A program made the position numbers and the translations under genes. The notes beneath the pieces are model-generated. The model saw only the letters and a program-made list of their open reading frames with translations. It was not told the DNA's origin and made no database searches. A DNA stretch of 64,000 nt from Streptococcus henryi DSM 19005 (GTDB lineage Bacteria > Bacillota > Bacilli > Lactobacillales > Streptococcaceae), in the NCBI RefSeq assembly GCF_000376985.1, contig NZ_AQYA01000033.1, positions 89,372 to 153,371 of the forward strand, read 5' to 3'. Positions 1 to 8,858 of the stretch are shown here, piece by piece. Positions within the stretch are counted from its first letter, which is position 1, and each line of letters starts with the position of its first letter.

Positions 1-10
1 CTGTTTTGTA

Positions 11-150
11 AACTGACCTAGGTCAGTTCTTATTTCCCACCTCAAACAGTCACTCCCCTGACTGTTTGAGCTACCTGCGCCCTGCGTTCCTTGTCTGAAA
101 ACTCTTCATTCGACTTTATCATTTTGATTTTAAAAGAGTGTTAGTAACTA
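11..150. repeat. BOX-like intergenic repeat with two palindromes
   Basis: This stretch has no gene. It begins with an 18-bp perfect palindrome at 11-28 (AACTGACC-TA-GGTCAGTT). A perfect 12-bp hairpin follows, with arms 41-52 and 59-70 (CTCAAACAGTCA / TGACTGTTTGAG) and loop CTCCCC. The following GCTACCTGCGCC and TTCCTTGTCTGA words resemble the boxB/boxC end of streptococcal BOX repeats. The ATTTTGATTTTAAAAGA tail near 121-137 recurs near 24093. It looks like a degenerate non-coding repeat rather than a gene. The family assignment is by eye only. Confidence 0.5.
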
Positions 151-152
151 AA

Positions 153-178
153 ATAAAAAAAGGCCAAGTAGCCTTTTT
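153..178 (-). terminator. Intrinsic terminator of the pncB-nadE operon
   Basis: Eight-bp stem AAAAAGGC / GCCTTTTT (157-164 with 171-178), loop CAAGTA. Read on the minus strand it is followed by a T tract. It lies 7 bp past the nadE stop. Confidence 0.85.
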
Positions 179-185
179 AAGTGAT

Positions 186-1010
186 TTATTTCCAAAAATC
201 ATCAAAGATGGTGATTGGTAAGTGGCGTTTGTGTTGACCTTTGTGCCACCAGCTTTCAATGGTAGCTTGGGCTTGCGCAGATACTTTTTTACCTTCAAGG
301 TAATCATCAATATCGTCATAAGTCACACCGAGTGCAACTTCATCCGCTAAGCCTGGACGATTTTCTTCAAGGTCTGCAATTGGAACTTTTTCATAAAGTG
401 ACTTATTGGCACCTAGTTCTTCCAAAAGCTGTTTGCCTTGGCGTTTGTTGAGGCGATAAAGTGGCAAAATATCTGCTCCACCATCACCAAACTTAGTAAA
501 GAAACCTGTGATGTTTTCAGCAGCATGGTCGGTTCCGATAACAGCTCCGCTATTTTCCCCAGCAATAGCATATTGAGTAATCATGCGCTGACGGGCCTTG
601 ATGTTTCCCTTGTTAAAGTCTGAAACGCTCACCCCGGCCTTAATTAGCTCTGCTACCTGACCGTCTACTGCTTCTTTGATGTTGACTGCCAAAGAGATAT
701 CAGGTTGAATAAAGCTCAAAGCTTTTTGAGCATCGTCCTCATCAGCTTGAACATCATAAGGAAGGCGGACTGCAATGAATTTGTAGTCTTGATTGCCTGT
801 TTCAGCACGAAGTTCTTCCATAGCAAGCTGGGCTAAGCGACCTGCTAAACTTGAATCTTGTCCTCCAGAAATTCCTAAAACATAGGTTTTTAAGAAAGGA
901 TGTTTAAGTATGTAGTTTTTGAGAAAATCGATTGATTTACGGATTTCTTCCTTAGCATCAATAACTGGTTTGACTCCCTCATAGGCAATTATTTGGTCTT
1001 GTAAACTCAT
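186..1010 (-). CDS. nadE: NH3-dependent NAD+ synthetase
   Basis: This 274-residue cytoplasmic enzyme makes NAD+ from deamido-NAD+, ammonia and ATP, the last step of NAD synthesis and salvage. The N-type ATP pyrophosphatase P-loop SGGQDSS is at residues 48-54. The conserved [22 protein letters not shown] stretch of the family follows in the middle of the protein. Length is normal for the short, glutaminase-free type. Its ATG overlaps the pncB stop by 4 nt (ATGA), so the two are translationally coupled and form one nicotinate-salvage operon. The terminator immediately after the gene ends the unit. Confidence 0.97.
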   Translation of the reverse strand: MSLQDQIIAYEGVKPVIDAKEEIRKSIDFLKNYILKHPFLKTYVLGISGGQDSSLAGRLAQLAMEELRAETGNQDYKFIAVRLPYDVQADEDDAQKALSFIQPDISLAVNIKEAVDGQVAELIKAGVSVSDFNKGNIKARQRMITQYAIAGENSGAVIGTDHAAENITGFFTKFGDGGADILPLYRLNKRQGKQLLEELGANKSLYEKVPIADLEENRPGLADEVALGVTYDDIDDYLEGKKVSAQAQATIESWWHKGQHKRHLPITIFDDFWK

Positions 1011-2467
1011 TTGATTTCACCTCTTGCATAGGTTTCTTTACGAATACGGTCAATAAGATCCATTTTATTTTGCCAGACATCTTTGGCCAAATCAACTGGA
1101 TAATCTTGTGGGTTAAGGACACGTTTATACTCATCCCAGAGTTTATCAAATTCCTTACGGGCGTAAGTTTGAATGTCTTTTAGACTTGGTAAGTCATAGA
1201 CTAATTCACCTGTATCGAAGACATCCACAAGAAGAGGAACAGCATCAAAATCTTTAACCGTCTTATTAATATAAGTATAGGTTGGGTGGAACATGTTAAT
1301 CTCATCTAGGTCGTTAACATTAGTATCAGTAAAGGTGATGTAATCTCCCTCTGACTTACCTTTTTCACGACTAGTGATACGCCAAACTTGCTTCTTACCT
1401 GGTGTTGAAACTTTCTCAGCGTTGTTTGATAGCTTGATAGTATCTTGCATGACCCCATTGTCATCTTCCATAGAGACAATCTTATAGACAGCTCCAAGAG
1501 CAGGCTGGTCAAAGGCTGTAATCAGTTTTGTTCCAACTCCCCAAACATCAATTTTTGCCTTTTGCATCTTAAGGTTAAGGATAGTATGTTCATCCAAATC
1601 GTTAGAGGCGTAGATTTTGGCATCAGGAAATCCAGCATCATCTAACTGTTGACGAACTTTCTTAGAGAGATAGGCCAAGTCACCTGAATCCAAACGAACA
1701 CCTAGGAAATTAATCTTATCTCCTAATTCCTTAGCCGCGCGTATAGCTGCTGGAACCCCAATTTTCAAGGTATCATAGGTATCAACTAGGAAAACACAAT
1801 CTTTATGGGTACTTGCATAAGCCATAAAGGCATCATAGTCATTACCATAGGCTTGAACAAGAGCATGCGCATGCGTACCTGAGACAGGGATTCCGAAAAG
1901 TTTTCCTGCGCGGACATTTGATGTGGCGTCAGCTCCACCAATAACAGCTGCGCGGGTACCCCAAATAGCTGCATCCATTTCCTGAGCACGACGAGTACCA
2001 AATTCCAAGAGTGGCTCATCTTCAATTACTGAGCGAATGCGAGCTGCTTTTGTAGCAACCAAGGTTTGAAAGTTGACAATATTAAGCAGAGCAGTCTCAA
2101 CAAGTTGACACTGAGCAAGCGGGCCTTCCACTTGTACAATTGGTTCATTAGCAAAGACTAAGTCTCCCTCACGCGCAGATTTAACAGTAAGCTCTAATTT
2201 CAAGTCACGTAAGTAAGTCAAAAAAGCTTCATTGTAACCCAGCTCAGCCAAATAAGCCAAGTCAGACTCCGAAAACTTCAAATCTTTTAGATAATTAACA
2301 ATTCTTTCCAACCCTGCAAAAACAGCGTAGCCATTATTAAAAGGCTCTTTACGGAAATAGACCTCAAAAACAGCTTTTTTATTATGAATTCCTTGCTCAA
2401 AATAAACCTGCATCATATTAATTTGATACAAATCTGTGTGTAGCGTTAAACTGTCATCTTGATACAT
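1007..2467 (-). CDS. pncB: Nicotinate phosphoribosyltransferase
   Basis: This 486-residue enzyme condenses nicotinate with PRPP, using ATP, to give nicotinate mononucleotide, the entry step of the Preiss-Handler salvage route. The family core is clear: [19 protein letters not shown], a GGADATSN motif, and the [13 protein letters not shown] segment that carries the histidine phosphorylated during catalysis. The gene starts the operon. A good extended -10 promoter and an AAAGGAG ribosome site precede it, and nadE follows with a 4-nt overlap. Together they suggest the cell scavenges nicotinate rather than making NAD from aspartate, although the rest of the genome is not visible. Confidence 0.96.
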   Translation of the reverse strand: MYQDDSLTLHTDLYQINMMQVYFEQGIHNKKAVFEVYFRKEPFNNGYAVFAGLERIVNYLKDLKFSESDLAYLAELGYNEAFLTYLRDLKLELTVKSAREGDLVFANEPIVQVEGPLAQCQLVETALLNIVNFQTLVATKAARIRSVIEDEPLLEFGTRRAQEMDAAIWGTRAAVIGGADATSNVRAGKLFGIPVSGTHAHALVQAYGNDYDAFMAYASTHKDCVFLVDTYDTLKIGVPAAIRAAKELGDKINFLGVRLDSGDLAYLSKKVRQQLDDAGFPDAKIYASNDLDEHTILNLKMQKAKIDVWGVGTKLITAFDQPALGAVYKIVSMEDDNGVMQDTIKLSNNAEKVSTPGKKQVWRITSREKGKSEGDYITFTDTNVNDLDEINMFHPTYTYINKTVKDFDAVPLLVDVFDTGELVYDLPSLKDIQTYARKEFDKLWDEYKRVLNPQDYPVDLAKDVWQNKMDLIDRIRKETYARGEIK

Positions 2468-2485
2468 AGATTGACTCCTTTTTCA

Positions 2486-2538
2486 TGTGTCATACACAAT
2501 ATTGTGACTATTATAACATATTTCATTAATTTTCGGAA
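2486..2538 (-). promoter_or_regulatory. pncB-nadE promoter with candidate operator palindromes
   Basis: On the minus strand an extended -10, TGTTATAAT (TATAAT at 2510-2515), lies 17 bp from a weak -35, TTCCGA (2533-2538). Between the -10 and the start codon are two inverted repeats. One is TGTGT-CAT-ACACA (2486-2498) and the other is the perfect 12-mer CACAATATTGTG (2495-2506). Their position over the start site suggests repressor binding. A niacin-responsive NiaR-type repressor is a reasonable guess for this gene but is not shown by the sequence. Confidence 0.6.
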
Positions 2539-2558
2539 AATTGCAGAGCTCCATAACC

Positions 2559-2584
2559 AAAAAAAGCAGAACTTAGTCTGCTTT
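2559..2584 (-). terminator. Intrinsic terminator after trxB
   Basis: Eight-bp stem AAAGCAGA / TCTGCTTT (2563-2570 with 2577-2584), loop ACTTAG, then a T run on the minus strand. Confidence 0.85.
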
Positions 2585-2596
2585 CAATAGGATGCA

Positions 2597-3514
2597 TTAT
2601 GAAAAATTCTCAGTAATATAGTGATAAACACCTTGACCAGCAATAGCACCCTCACCTACTGCTGTCGCAATCTGGCGAAGTTCTTTCTGACGAACATCAC
2701 CAATTGCATAGACACCCGGAACGCTTGTTTCCATCTTATCATTTGTCATAATCCAGCCAGCATCATCTGTAACACCAAGTTTTGAAACCATGGCAGAAAC
2801 TGGATTCATACCAACATAGATGAAAATACCACCAAAATCATGTTCGCTAAGTTCGCCAGTTTTGACATTTTCAACTGTCACACCAGAAACTTTGATATCC
2901 CCACCTTTGATTTCTTTAACAACAGAATCCCAAAGGAATTTAATTTTAGGATTTGCAAAGGCACGATCTTGCAAGATTTTCTGCGCACGCAATTCATCAC
3001 GGCGATGAATAATTGTTACTGTATTAGCAAACTGAGTAAGGTAAATAGCTTCCTCAACAGCAGAGTCACCGCCTCCAACTACTAGTAAGTCTTGATTACG
3101 GAAGAAAGCTCCATCACAGACCGCACAGTAAGAAACGCCTCGACTAGTATACTCTTCCTCACCTGGAGTACCCAAGAGACGATATTTGGCACCAGTTGCG
3201 ATAACAACAGTCTTAGCTTCATAAGTTTCATCCTCAGTGATGACACGTTTTACCAAACCATCACTTTCGATATTTTCGACAATTCCATAGATATGTTCAA
3301 CATTGAATTTTTCAAGTGGTTCATACATCTTCATAGACAACTCAGGTCCTGAAATATGCTCATATCCCGGATAGTTTTCGATTTCAGATGTATTATTCAT
3401 TTGACCGCCCGGTGCTCCTTGTTCAATAATCCCAACTTTGAGATTTGAGCGTGCGGCATATAGGGCTGCTGTCATCCCAGCAGGTCCTGATCCAATAATT
3501 AAAGTATCATACAT
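2597..3514 (-). CDS. trxB: Thioredoxin-disulfide reductase
   Basis: This is a 305-residue cytoplasmic flavoenzyme that moves electrons from NADPH through FAD to thioredoxin. The FAD-binding GSGPAGMTAA is at residues 8-17. The redox-active CAVC pair is at 130-133 (followed by DG). The NADPH-binding GGGDSA lies near 147-152, and GDVRQKELRQIATAVGEG is the C-terminal FAD site. Length is standard. An AAGGAG site lies upstream of the ATG. The gene has its own promoter and terminator, although DUF4059 and an amino-acid transporter gene lie directly upstream on the same strand. Confidence 0.97.
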   Translation of the reverse strand: MYDTLIIGSGPAGMTAALYAARSNLKVGIIEQGAPGGQMNNTSEIENYPGYEHISGPELSMKMYEPLEKFNVEHIYGIVENIESDGLVKRVITEDETYEAKTVVIATGAKYRLLGTPGEEEYTSRGVSYCAVCDGAFFRNQDLLVVGGGDSAVEEAIYLTQFANTVTIIHRRDELRAQKILQDRAFANPKIKFLWDSVVKEIKGGDIKVSGVTVENVKTGELSEHDFGGIFIYVGMNPVSAMVSKLGVTDDAGWIMTNDKMETSVPGVYAIGDVRQKELRQIATAVGEGAIAGQGVYHYITENFS

Positions 3515-3548
3515 TACGTTTTTTCTCCTTGTTATCAGTTCTACTTAC

Positions 3549-3576
3549 ATTTTACCAGTCAAAAATCATAATGCAA
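3549..3576 (-). promoter_or_regulatory. trxB promoter
   Basis: Minus-strand -35 TTGCAT (3571-3576), 16-bp spacer, extended -10 TGgTAAAAT (TAAAAT at 3549-3554). It sits in the 65-bp gap before trxB. Confidence 0.6.
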
Positions 3577-3579
3577 TCA

Positions 3580-3807
3580 TTACGACTTGAGCATTAATAA
3601 TATAGCCATGTAAGCAAAAGATAAGATTGGTGCAGTCATGACAGCCATCATCATTGCTTCATATAAAGAGGCTTGTCGCTCTTTGACCGTCTTATCAAAC
3701 TTCTTACTTGCTCTCCAAGCAAGCCAAAAACCCCCTGCAATAATTACTGTTAAAATCGCCAGTAACAACCCCTGCACATAGAGGGAAAATATTTCTACAA
3801 CCATCAT
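3580..3807 (-). CDS. DUF4059 family small membrane protein
   Basis: This 75-residue protein has two hydrophobic segments (about residues 8-30 and 50-72) joined by a short, charged loop containing KKFDKTVKERQAS. It is the DUF4059 protein often found beside trxB in streptococci. The function is not known. Two adjacent ATG codons are available (3807 or 3804). The second has the better distance from the AGGTGA ribosome site, giving 74 residues. It lies between the transporter genes and trxB on the same strand but is separated from the ATPase gene by a terminator. Confidence 0.8.
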   Translation of the reverse strand: MMVVEIFSLYVQGLLLAILTVIIAGGFWLAWRASKKFDKTVKERQASLYEAMMMAVMTAPILSFAYMAILLMLKS

Positions 3808-3870
3808 ATCACCTTTATCATTCTTACTTTTGTTCTCACAACGTCAGCCATCCAAGTAAAGAACTGACAA

Positions 3871-3896
3871 TAAAAAGAGCGAGAATTCTCACTCTT
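3871..3896 (-). terminator. Terminator of the amino-acid ABC operon
   Basis: Nine-bp stem AAGAGTGAG / CTCGCTCTT with loop AATT on the minus strand, followed by TTT. It lies just past the ATPase stop. Confidence 0.75.
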
Positions 3897-3919
3897 CTCA
3901 TTATAGCAAAAGTCAGACT

Positions 3920-4663
3920 TTAAATGTATGATTTTGTATAGCTAGCAAAAAATTCTTTGGTGCGCTCTTCTTTTGGATGATTGAAAACTTGATCAGGTGT
4001 CCCTTGCTCAAGAATCTTTCCTTTTTCCAAGAAGAGAACCTTATCTGCAACCTGGTAGACAAAATTCATATCGTGACTGACTAGAACCATGGTCTGACCT
4101 GATTTAGCAGCATCAGCGATAGATTTCTCAACTTCACCAACTAGCTCAGGATCAAGAGCCGAAGTAGGCTCATCCAATAGCAAGACATCTGGCTTCATAG
4201 CAAGAGCACGCGCCAAAGCCACACGCTGCTTCTGACCACCAGAAAGGTGGCGAGGATAATGATTTTCACGATCTGCCAAACCAACTTTCCTCAATTCTTC
4301 CTTGGCAATAGCTGTCGCTTCAGCATCTGACATCTTCTTAACAATCTTGAGGCCTTCCTTGACATTTTCAAGTGCTGTACGACGCTCAAACAAATTAAAC
4401 TGTTGGAAAACCATGGCAAGCTTACGACGAAGGGTTAGAATCTCTTCTTTTGTGATTTTATTAAAATCTACCTTAAAATCGTCGATAGCAATTGTTCCAG
4501 AGTCAGGCTCTTCAAGGTAATTCATACTTCGCAAGAAAGTTGATTTACCTGCACCTGAAGCACCAACCAAAGCAATAACTTCACCCTTTTCAATATCCAA
4601 GTTAAGACCATCCAAAACTTTCTGCCCTGAAAATTCTTTGGTTAAATTTGAAATTCTAATCAT
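3920..4663 (-). CDS. Polar amino-acid ABC transporter ATPase
   Basis: This 247-residue ATP-binding subunit powers a polar amino-acid importer at the inner face of the membrane. Walker A GASGAGKST is at residues 34-42. The signature LSGGQKQRV lies near 140, followed by Walker B VLLLDEPTSALD and an H-loop in LVSHDM. The length and the FNLFERRT segment fit the GlnQ/HisP group. Its ATG overlaps the permease stop (TAATG). With the permease and the lipoprotein upstream it forms a complete importer. The substrate is not readable from this subunit. Confidence 0.93.
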   Translation of the reverse strand: MIRISNLTKEFSGQKVLDGLNLDIEKGEVIALVGASGAGKSTFLRSMNYLEEPDSGTIAIDDFKVDFNKITKEEILTLRRKLAMVFQQFNLFERRTALENVKEGLKIVKKMSDAEATAIAKEELRKVGLADRENHYPRHLSGGQKQRVALARALAMKPDVLLLDEPTSALDPELVGEVEKSIADAAKSGQTMVLVSHDMNFVYQVADKVLFLEKGKILEQGTPDQVFNHPKEERTKEFFASYTKSYI

Positions 4664-5466
4664 TAACGTACACCTCCTGGAATATCATTAGTGATGTTTT
4701 CTGGAGACTTGATTTCCATGCGTTTTTCAATCAAGCGGCCGATATTTTCAATGACAATGCTGACAAGCCAATAAACCAAGGCAACTGAAATATAGCGCTC
4801 AAAATAACGATAGTCAGAACCACCTAAAATTTGGGCTTGCGCAAACATCTCGACAATACCCGCATTAAAGGCCAATGATGTTCCTTTAGTCAAACCAATC
4901 AAACCATTAATCAATGTAGGTGTAGCAATAACAGCCGCATTAGGAATGATGACACGACGGTAAACTTGGATAGATGTCATCCCCAAGCTTCGCGCAGCTT
5001 CAATTTCACCAGAATTCACAGCCAAAATAGCTGCACGGATGGTTTCACTCGTATAGGCCGCCTCATTAAAAGCAAAGGCAGTAATAGCAAAGACTGAAGC
5101 TGGGATATCATTAATATTCCAAGCAAAACCATACTTCTGATTAAGAAATTTCAAAAAGAGAGGAATTCCATAGTAGGTCAACATAAGCTGAACCAAAATC
5201 GGTGTCCCGCGTAAAAAACTGACAAAAACAGCTTGAATGGGATAAAGAACCTTAACACGGTTAATTTTGACGATGGCAAATAGCAGAGCTAACATCAATC
5301 CAAAGACTGCCCCTGCAAGTGTCAATCCTAAGGTTGTTGGTAAATGACCTAAAATTGATGGAATGGCATCAAAAACAGACCGCCAACTGAAGAGTTTCCC
5401 TTGTGGAAACATTTGGACAAACTTATCATACCAAGCCCATCCTGAAGTTAATATTAGTGAACTCAT
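4663..5466 (-). CDS. Polar amino-acid ABC transporter permease
   Basis: This 267-residue HisM/GlnP-type permease has about five membrane helices. The EAA loop reads NSGEIEAARSLGMTSIQVYRRVIIPNA, where the ATPase docks. The N-terminal part before the first long helix is amphipathic and includes LTSGWAWYDKFVQMFPQG. One permease gene is present, so the channel is likely a homodimer. It overlaps the ATPase gene by one base and follows the binding-protein gene after a 213-bp gap that contains inverted repeats. The substrate may be cystine or a related amino acid, inferred only from family resemblance and the regulatory site upstream. Confidence 0.92.
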   Translation of the reverse strand: MSSLILTSGWAWYDKFVQMFPQGKLFSWRSVFDAIPSILGHLPTTLGLTLAGAVFGLMLALLFAIVKINRVKVLYPIQAVFVSFLRGTPILVQLMLTYYGIPLFLKFLNQKYGFAWNINDIPASVFAITAFAFNEAAYTSETIRAAILAVNSGEIEAARSLGMTSIQVYRRVIIPNAAVIATPTLINGLIGLTKGTSLAFNAGIVEMFAQAQILGGSDYRYFERYISVALVYWLVSIVIENIGRLIEKRMEIKSPENITNDIPGGVR

Positions 5467-5610
5467 AACTTGTTCCTTACTTTTTCTATTTATGGGAAGA
5501 ATTGGTTACACCTATGACAAACTGACAATACGGCTGTTTCTTACGGCACCTTCTCCTTTTCATCCTAATATTTTAACACGATAACAAGTCCTCTGTAAAA
5601 TATTTTATTC

Positions 5611-5648
5611 TTATCATGTGATAAATAAAACCTATCACAAGGATAGGT
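5611..5648. repeat. Inverted repeats between binding-protein and permease genes
   Basis: TTATCA-TG-TGATAA (5611-5624) and ACCTATC-ACAAG-GATAGGT (5630-5648) lie in the 213-bp gap after the binding-protein gene. They could trim or partly terminate the message, so that more binding protein than permease is made. No long T run follows, so this is not called a terminator. Confidence 0.4.
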
Positions 5649-5679
5649 ACTCTTTATCATAAGTCTGAAATATCACTTC

Positions 5680-6513
5680 TTACTTAAGTGATGAAACATA
5701 ATCTCCACCGAAATACTCCTGGCTCAATTCAACTAGTGTCCCATCTTCATGCAGGTCTTTAAGACGTTCATTAACAAATTCTTGAAGTTCTTTTCCTTCT
5801 TGACTATCAGCAAACAAGAAATATTCAAGTCCATCTGTTTCTCCGCCAATTGTATCTTCAAGATTACTTACAGTCAAATCAAAACCTTGATCTTTTACCA
5901 AATATGATGATGAAATCGCATCATAGAGAATAAAATCAATTTTACCACTCTCAATATGCTGAATGCGTGTTGTTAATCCTGTCGTACTAGAAGCATAATT
6001 AATTTTAATCTCTTCTTTATCTGGATTAGCTTTATTCCATTCTTCTAAAACCTGAGCATAATTTGATCCTGAAATTACCTCTGTTGACTTACCAGATAAA
6101 TCATCCAAACTAGAATAACTTACCCCTTTAGCACTAGTAATAGCATAATTTGATTTTGAAATTGGATCTGAGAATAAGTATTTTTCAGAACGTTCTTTAT
6201 TGTAATTAAAGTCATTGGCAGCAATCTGATAGCGTCCTGCATCTACTCCTGTCAAAATAGAATCAAAGGCTGTGGTTACAAATTTAACTTCGTAAGTATC
6301 CGAGTCATCAAAAATGGCATTAATCAAATCGATATCATAGCCCTTAAAGTCATTATCTTTTTTGAAAGTGAAAGGTGCAGTATCCGAATCAGTCGCAACA
6401 GTTATCACTTTTTTCCCAGAAGCAGCCTCATCGCTTTTTGTCGAGCAAGCTGCTAAGAATAGAAAAGCTGCCGAAACCAAACCTAAAGCTACTAAAAATC
6501 TATTTTTCATCAT
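5680..6513 (-). CDS. Amino-acid ABC transporter substrate-binding lipoprotein
   Basis: This 277-residue lipoprotein is anchored outside the membrane and delivers substrate to the permease. The lipobox LAAC puts the lipidated cysteine at residue 23. The mature part is a family 3 solute-binding fold: VITVATDSDTAPFTFK at the N-terminus, then FKGYDIDLINAIF and a GKIDFILYDA segment. Two Met codons open the frame; either could be used. A TATAAT box and a LysR-type inverted repeat lie upstream, pointing to regulated expression. It is the first gene of the importer. Confidence 0.93.
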   Translation of the reverse strand: MMKNRFLVALGLVSAAFLFLAACSTKSDEAASGKKVITVATDSDTAPFTFKKDNDFKGYDIDLINAIFDDSDTYEVKFVTTAFDSILTGVDAGRYQIAANDFNYNKERSEKYLFSDPISKSNYAITSAKGVSYSSLDDLSGKSTEVISGSNYAQVLEEWNKANPDKEEIKINYASSTTGLTTRIQHIESGKIDFILYDAISSSYLVKDQGFDLTVSNLEDTIGGETDGLEYFLFADSQEGKELQEFVNERLKDLHEDGTLVELSQEYFGGDYVSSLK

Positions 6514-6549
6514 AAATCCTCATTTTATATTTTGTTCCATTCTATCAAA

Positions 6550-6605
6550 ATTATAGAACCTAGACTATTTGAGAATTTCTATTACCTGATAGACAAAAAC
6601 TATCA
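6550..6605 (-). promoter_or_regulatory. Promoter and inverted-repeat operator of the importer
   Basis: On the minus strand a -10 TATAAT lies at 6550-6555. Upstream is TGATAG-N7-CTATCA (6587-6605), a dyad of LysR-type geometry whose left half (ATAGTTT) resembles sites of streptococcal sulfur amino-acid regulators. The -35 is poor, which fits activation. The regulator's identity is inference. Confidence 0.5.
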
Positions 6606-6610
6606 CAAAG

Positions 6611-6639
6611 AAAAACTCCTGAGACAGAATCTCAAGAGT
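6611..6639 (-). terminator. Intrinsic terminator after the helicase gene
   Basis: Ten-bp stem ACTCTTGAGA / TCTCAGGAGT (one G-T pair), loop TTCTG, then TTTTT on the minus strand. Confidence 0.8.
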
Positions 6640-6646
6640 CGCTTTA

Positions 6647-7993
6647 TTAGAAGCTTTGTTTCTTAGCCTTACGCTCAGCACGGCCTTTGGCACGATTTTC
6701 AGCACGGCGTTCACGTTTGCGTTTTTCATCAACTTTCCACTGGATTTTTTTCTTGTATCCTGGTTTAATTTTTTTCTTTTTCTTCTTCACCAAACCAATC
6801 ATCTCAGTATCAAGTTTCTTATATGACTTCTCACGATTAGCACGACGATCACGGTCGTAAGTATCCTGAAATTCACCATCTTTAAGAACTTTTGGCACAA
6901 AGGCTACGCCCAACTTCTCAAGTTCTCTGATGTCAGAATCATCACTTGGCTGATAGAGAGTGATAGCTGTGCCAGGTAAACCATTACGTCCAGTACGTCC
7001 GACACGGTGCACGAAGAATGATAAATCTTGAGGAATGGCATCGTTAATCACATGACTAACCCCTTCAATATCAATACCACGAGCAGCAAGGTCAGTCGCT
7101 ACAATATATTCAAACTGTAGATTCTTAACCTGGTTCATAATACGTTTTCGTTCACGAGGCTCCACACCACCATGGATTTTCGCCACTTTAAGACCATTGC
7201 TTGAAAGATAGGCGTGAAGGTCATCCGCACGTTCTTTGGTGTTGACAAAAATCATAGCCATATAAGGGTTAAGAGTTTTGGCAATTTCCAAAATTTGAGC
7301 ATTTTTATCGCGCCCCTTAGTTGAAACCAACCAGTTATCAATAGTATCAGCGATAACAGTTGAAGTCTTGATTTTTTCCATGACAGGATTTGTCAAATAT
7401 TTCTTCAAGAAAGGCTGCAATTTTTGTGGAATAGTTGCTGAAAAGACTAAGATTTGAACGTCCTTAGGCAAAGCACCTGCAATCTTATCAACTGTGTCCA
7501 AGAATCCCATATCTAGAGTCATATCAGCTTCATCCACTACAAATGTATGAGCCTTATGAATCTCTAAATCTCCAGACTTAACCAAATCATACACACGACC
7601 AGGTGTCCCAATAACAATATGAGGCTGTGAAGATTTGAGCTTTTCAATTTGACGAAGTTTATCTGTACCACCAACATAGTTAGCAACACGAATTTCTTTT
7701 TCAGAATGATCTGCAATCTGTTTTGTTGCTTGATAAATCTGAGTCGCCAATTCACGAGAAGGTGCTGTAATAACAACCTGAACAGACTTTCCATCCTCAT
7801 CTAATTTTTCAAAAATTGGCAAAAGGAAAGTATGTGTTTTACCAGAACCAGTCTTTGACTCTCCTACCAAATCACGGCCAGAACGAACAACTGGAATCAG
7901 CTTTTTCTGGACATCAGTTGGCTTTGTAAACTTTAAATCATCCAAGGCCTCTTGGATGTAAGTTTTAAAATTAAAATCCTTAAATAATGACAT
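6647..7993 (-). CDS. cshB: DEAD-box ATP-dependent RNA helicase (CshB type)
   Basis: This 448-residue helicase unwinds RNA, probably in ribosome assembly or mRNA turnover and cold growth. It shows the Q motif near TKPTDVQKKL, Walker A SKTGSGKT at 46-53, DEAD at 154-157, SAT in VFSATIP, and the C-terminal HRVGRTGRNG. The tail after residue 400 is very basic (VKKKKKKIKPGYKKK and an arginine/lysine-rich end), a likely RNA-binding extension typical of CshB. It stands alone with its own promoter and terminator. Confidence 0.93.
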   Translation of the reverse strand: MSLFKDFNFKTYIQEALDDLKFTKPTDVQKKLIPVVRSGRDLVGESKTGSGKTHTFLLPIFEKLDEDGKSVQVVITAPSRELATQIYQATKQIADHSEKEIRVANYVGGTDKLRQIEKLKSSQPHIVIGTPGRVYDLVKSGDLEIHKAHTFVVDEADMTLDMGFLDTVDKIAGALPKDVQILVFSATIPQKLQPFLKKYLTNPVMEKIKTSTVIADTIDNWLVSTKGRDKNAQILEIAKTLNPYMAMIFVNTKERADDLHAYLSSNGLKVAKIHGGVEPRERKRIMNQVKNLQFEYIVATDLAARGIDIEGVSHVINDAIPQDLSFFVHRVGRTGRNGLPGTAITLYQPSDDSDIRELEKLGVAFVPKVLKDGEFQDTYDRDRRANREKSYKKLDTEMIGLVKKKKKKIKPGYKKKIQWKVDEKRKRERRAENRAKGRAERKAKKQSF

Positions 7994-8019
7994 GTTATAC
8001 CTCGATTTCTTCTCCTAGT

Positions 8020-8049
8020 ATTATACCATTAAATAGTGATTTTAAGCAA
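8020..8049 (-). promoter_or_regulatory. Helicase gene promoter
   Basis: Minus-strand -35 TTGCTT (8044-8049), 18-bp spacer, extended -10 TGgTATAAT (TATAAT at 8020-8025). An AGGAG site lies between this and the ATG. Confidence 0.7.
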
Positions 8050-8093
8050 AGGTAACGAAAAGAGGACATCACCTGCCCTCTTCTTAGGTTATA

Positions 8094-8699
8094 TTACTGT
8101 TCTTTACGGAAATATGGATGATAATCGGCATTGATATCTTGGCCAATCAAAATTCTATCCTTATCTGAAGTATCCCCAAAGTGAGGATTCGCCACTCCAG
8201 CTGGCACTACGATAAAGGCTGCGCTACCATACTCGCTTTCTGGATTATAAATCGTACCCCAGAAAACTTGATCTATGCGATCCGATTGAATGGCATATTC
8301 CAAATCAGTTTTATTAGTATAAACTTGCCCATTAGGTGTAATCGTCACCCATTCACCCAAATCATTTTCCCAAGTATCAGCTATGCTAGTATTGTCTCCA
8401 TTTAACAAAGCATTGAGGTCAATTGTAGAAGACACATCTGAGCTTTCTTCATTAGTTGACTCTTGTCTTGCATTACTGTCATTTTCTGTAGATGACTGAT
8501 CTGCTTCAGTTGCTGACTCACTTTCACTGGTTTTTTCTTTATTTTTTGATTTACTACTTGATGAGGTCGATTTCGAAGTTTTTAGCTCTGTTTTATCGCT
8601 TGATTGACTAGTATCTTTGGACTGATTTTTACCACAAGCTATCAATAAAAAGCTACTTAGCAAGAGAAGACTGACAATACGAATTACTTTTACCTTCAT
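8094..8699 (-). CDS. DUF6287-type lipoprotein
   Basis: This is a 201-residue surface lipoprotein of unknown function. The signal peptide ends at lipobox LIAC with the cysteine at residue 22. Residues 25-93 are low-complexity, rich in Ser, Thr, Lys and Glu, a flexible stalk through the wall. The rest contains IDLNALLNGDNTSIADTW and EWVTITPNGQVY, which fit the short DUF6287 domain of streptococcal lipoproteins, followed by a compact C-terminal part ending HPYFRKEQ. It is monocistronic by position, with a helicase gene downstream and mraY upstream on the same strand. Confidence 0.75.
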   Translation of the reverse strand: MKVKVIRIVSLLLLSSFLLIACGKNQSKDTSQSSDKTELKTSKSTSSSSKSKNKEKTSESESATEADQSSTENDSNARQESTNEESSDVSSTIDLNALLNGDNTSIADTWENDLGEWVTITPNGQVYTNKTDLEYAIQSDRIDQVFWGTIYNPESEYGSAAFIVVPAGVANPHFGDTSDKDRILIGQDINADYHPYFRKEQ

Positions 8700-8858
8700 T
8701 AGATTCTTTCCTTTATCATGTTTTTACACCATCTATTATATCACCAAGAAATCTATTGTCAATATTTTTGTAACATTTTTGTAAAATATTTAACTTAAAA
8801 GAAATAAAAAATGAAACTGACTAAAAGTCAAACTCCACTCATTATATTTGATAGCTAA

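Noticed and set aside
8805..8840. Possible terminator after mraY
   Set aside because: Only a 5-bp TGACT/AGTCA stem is present, too weak to call, although a T-rich stretch follows.
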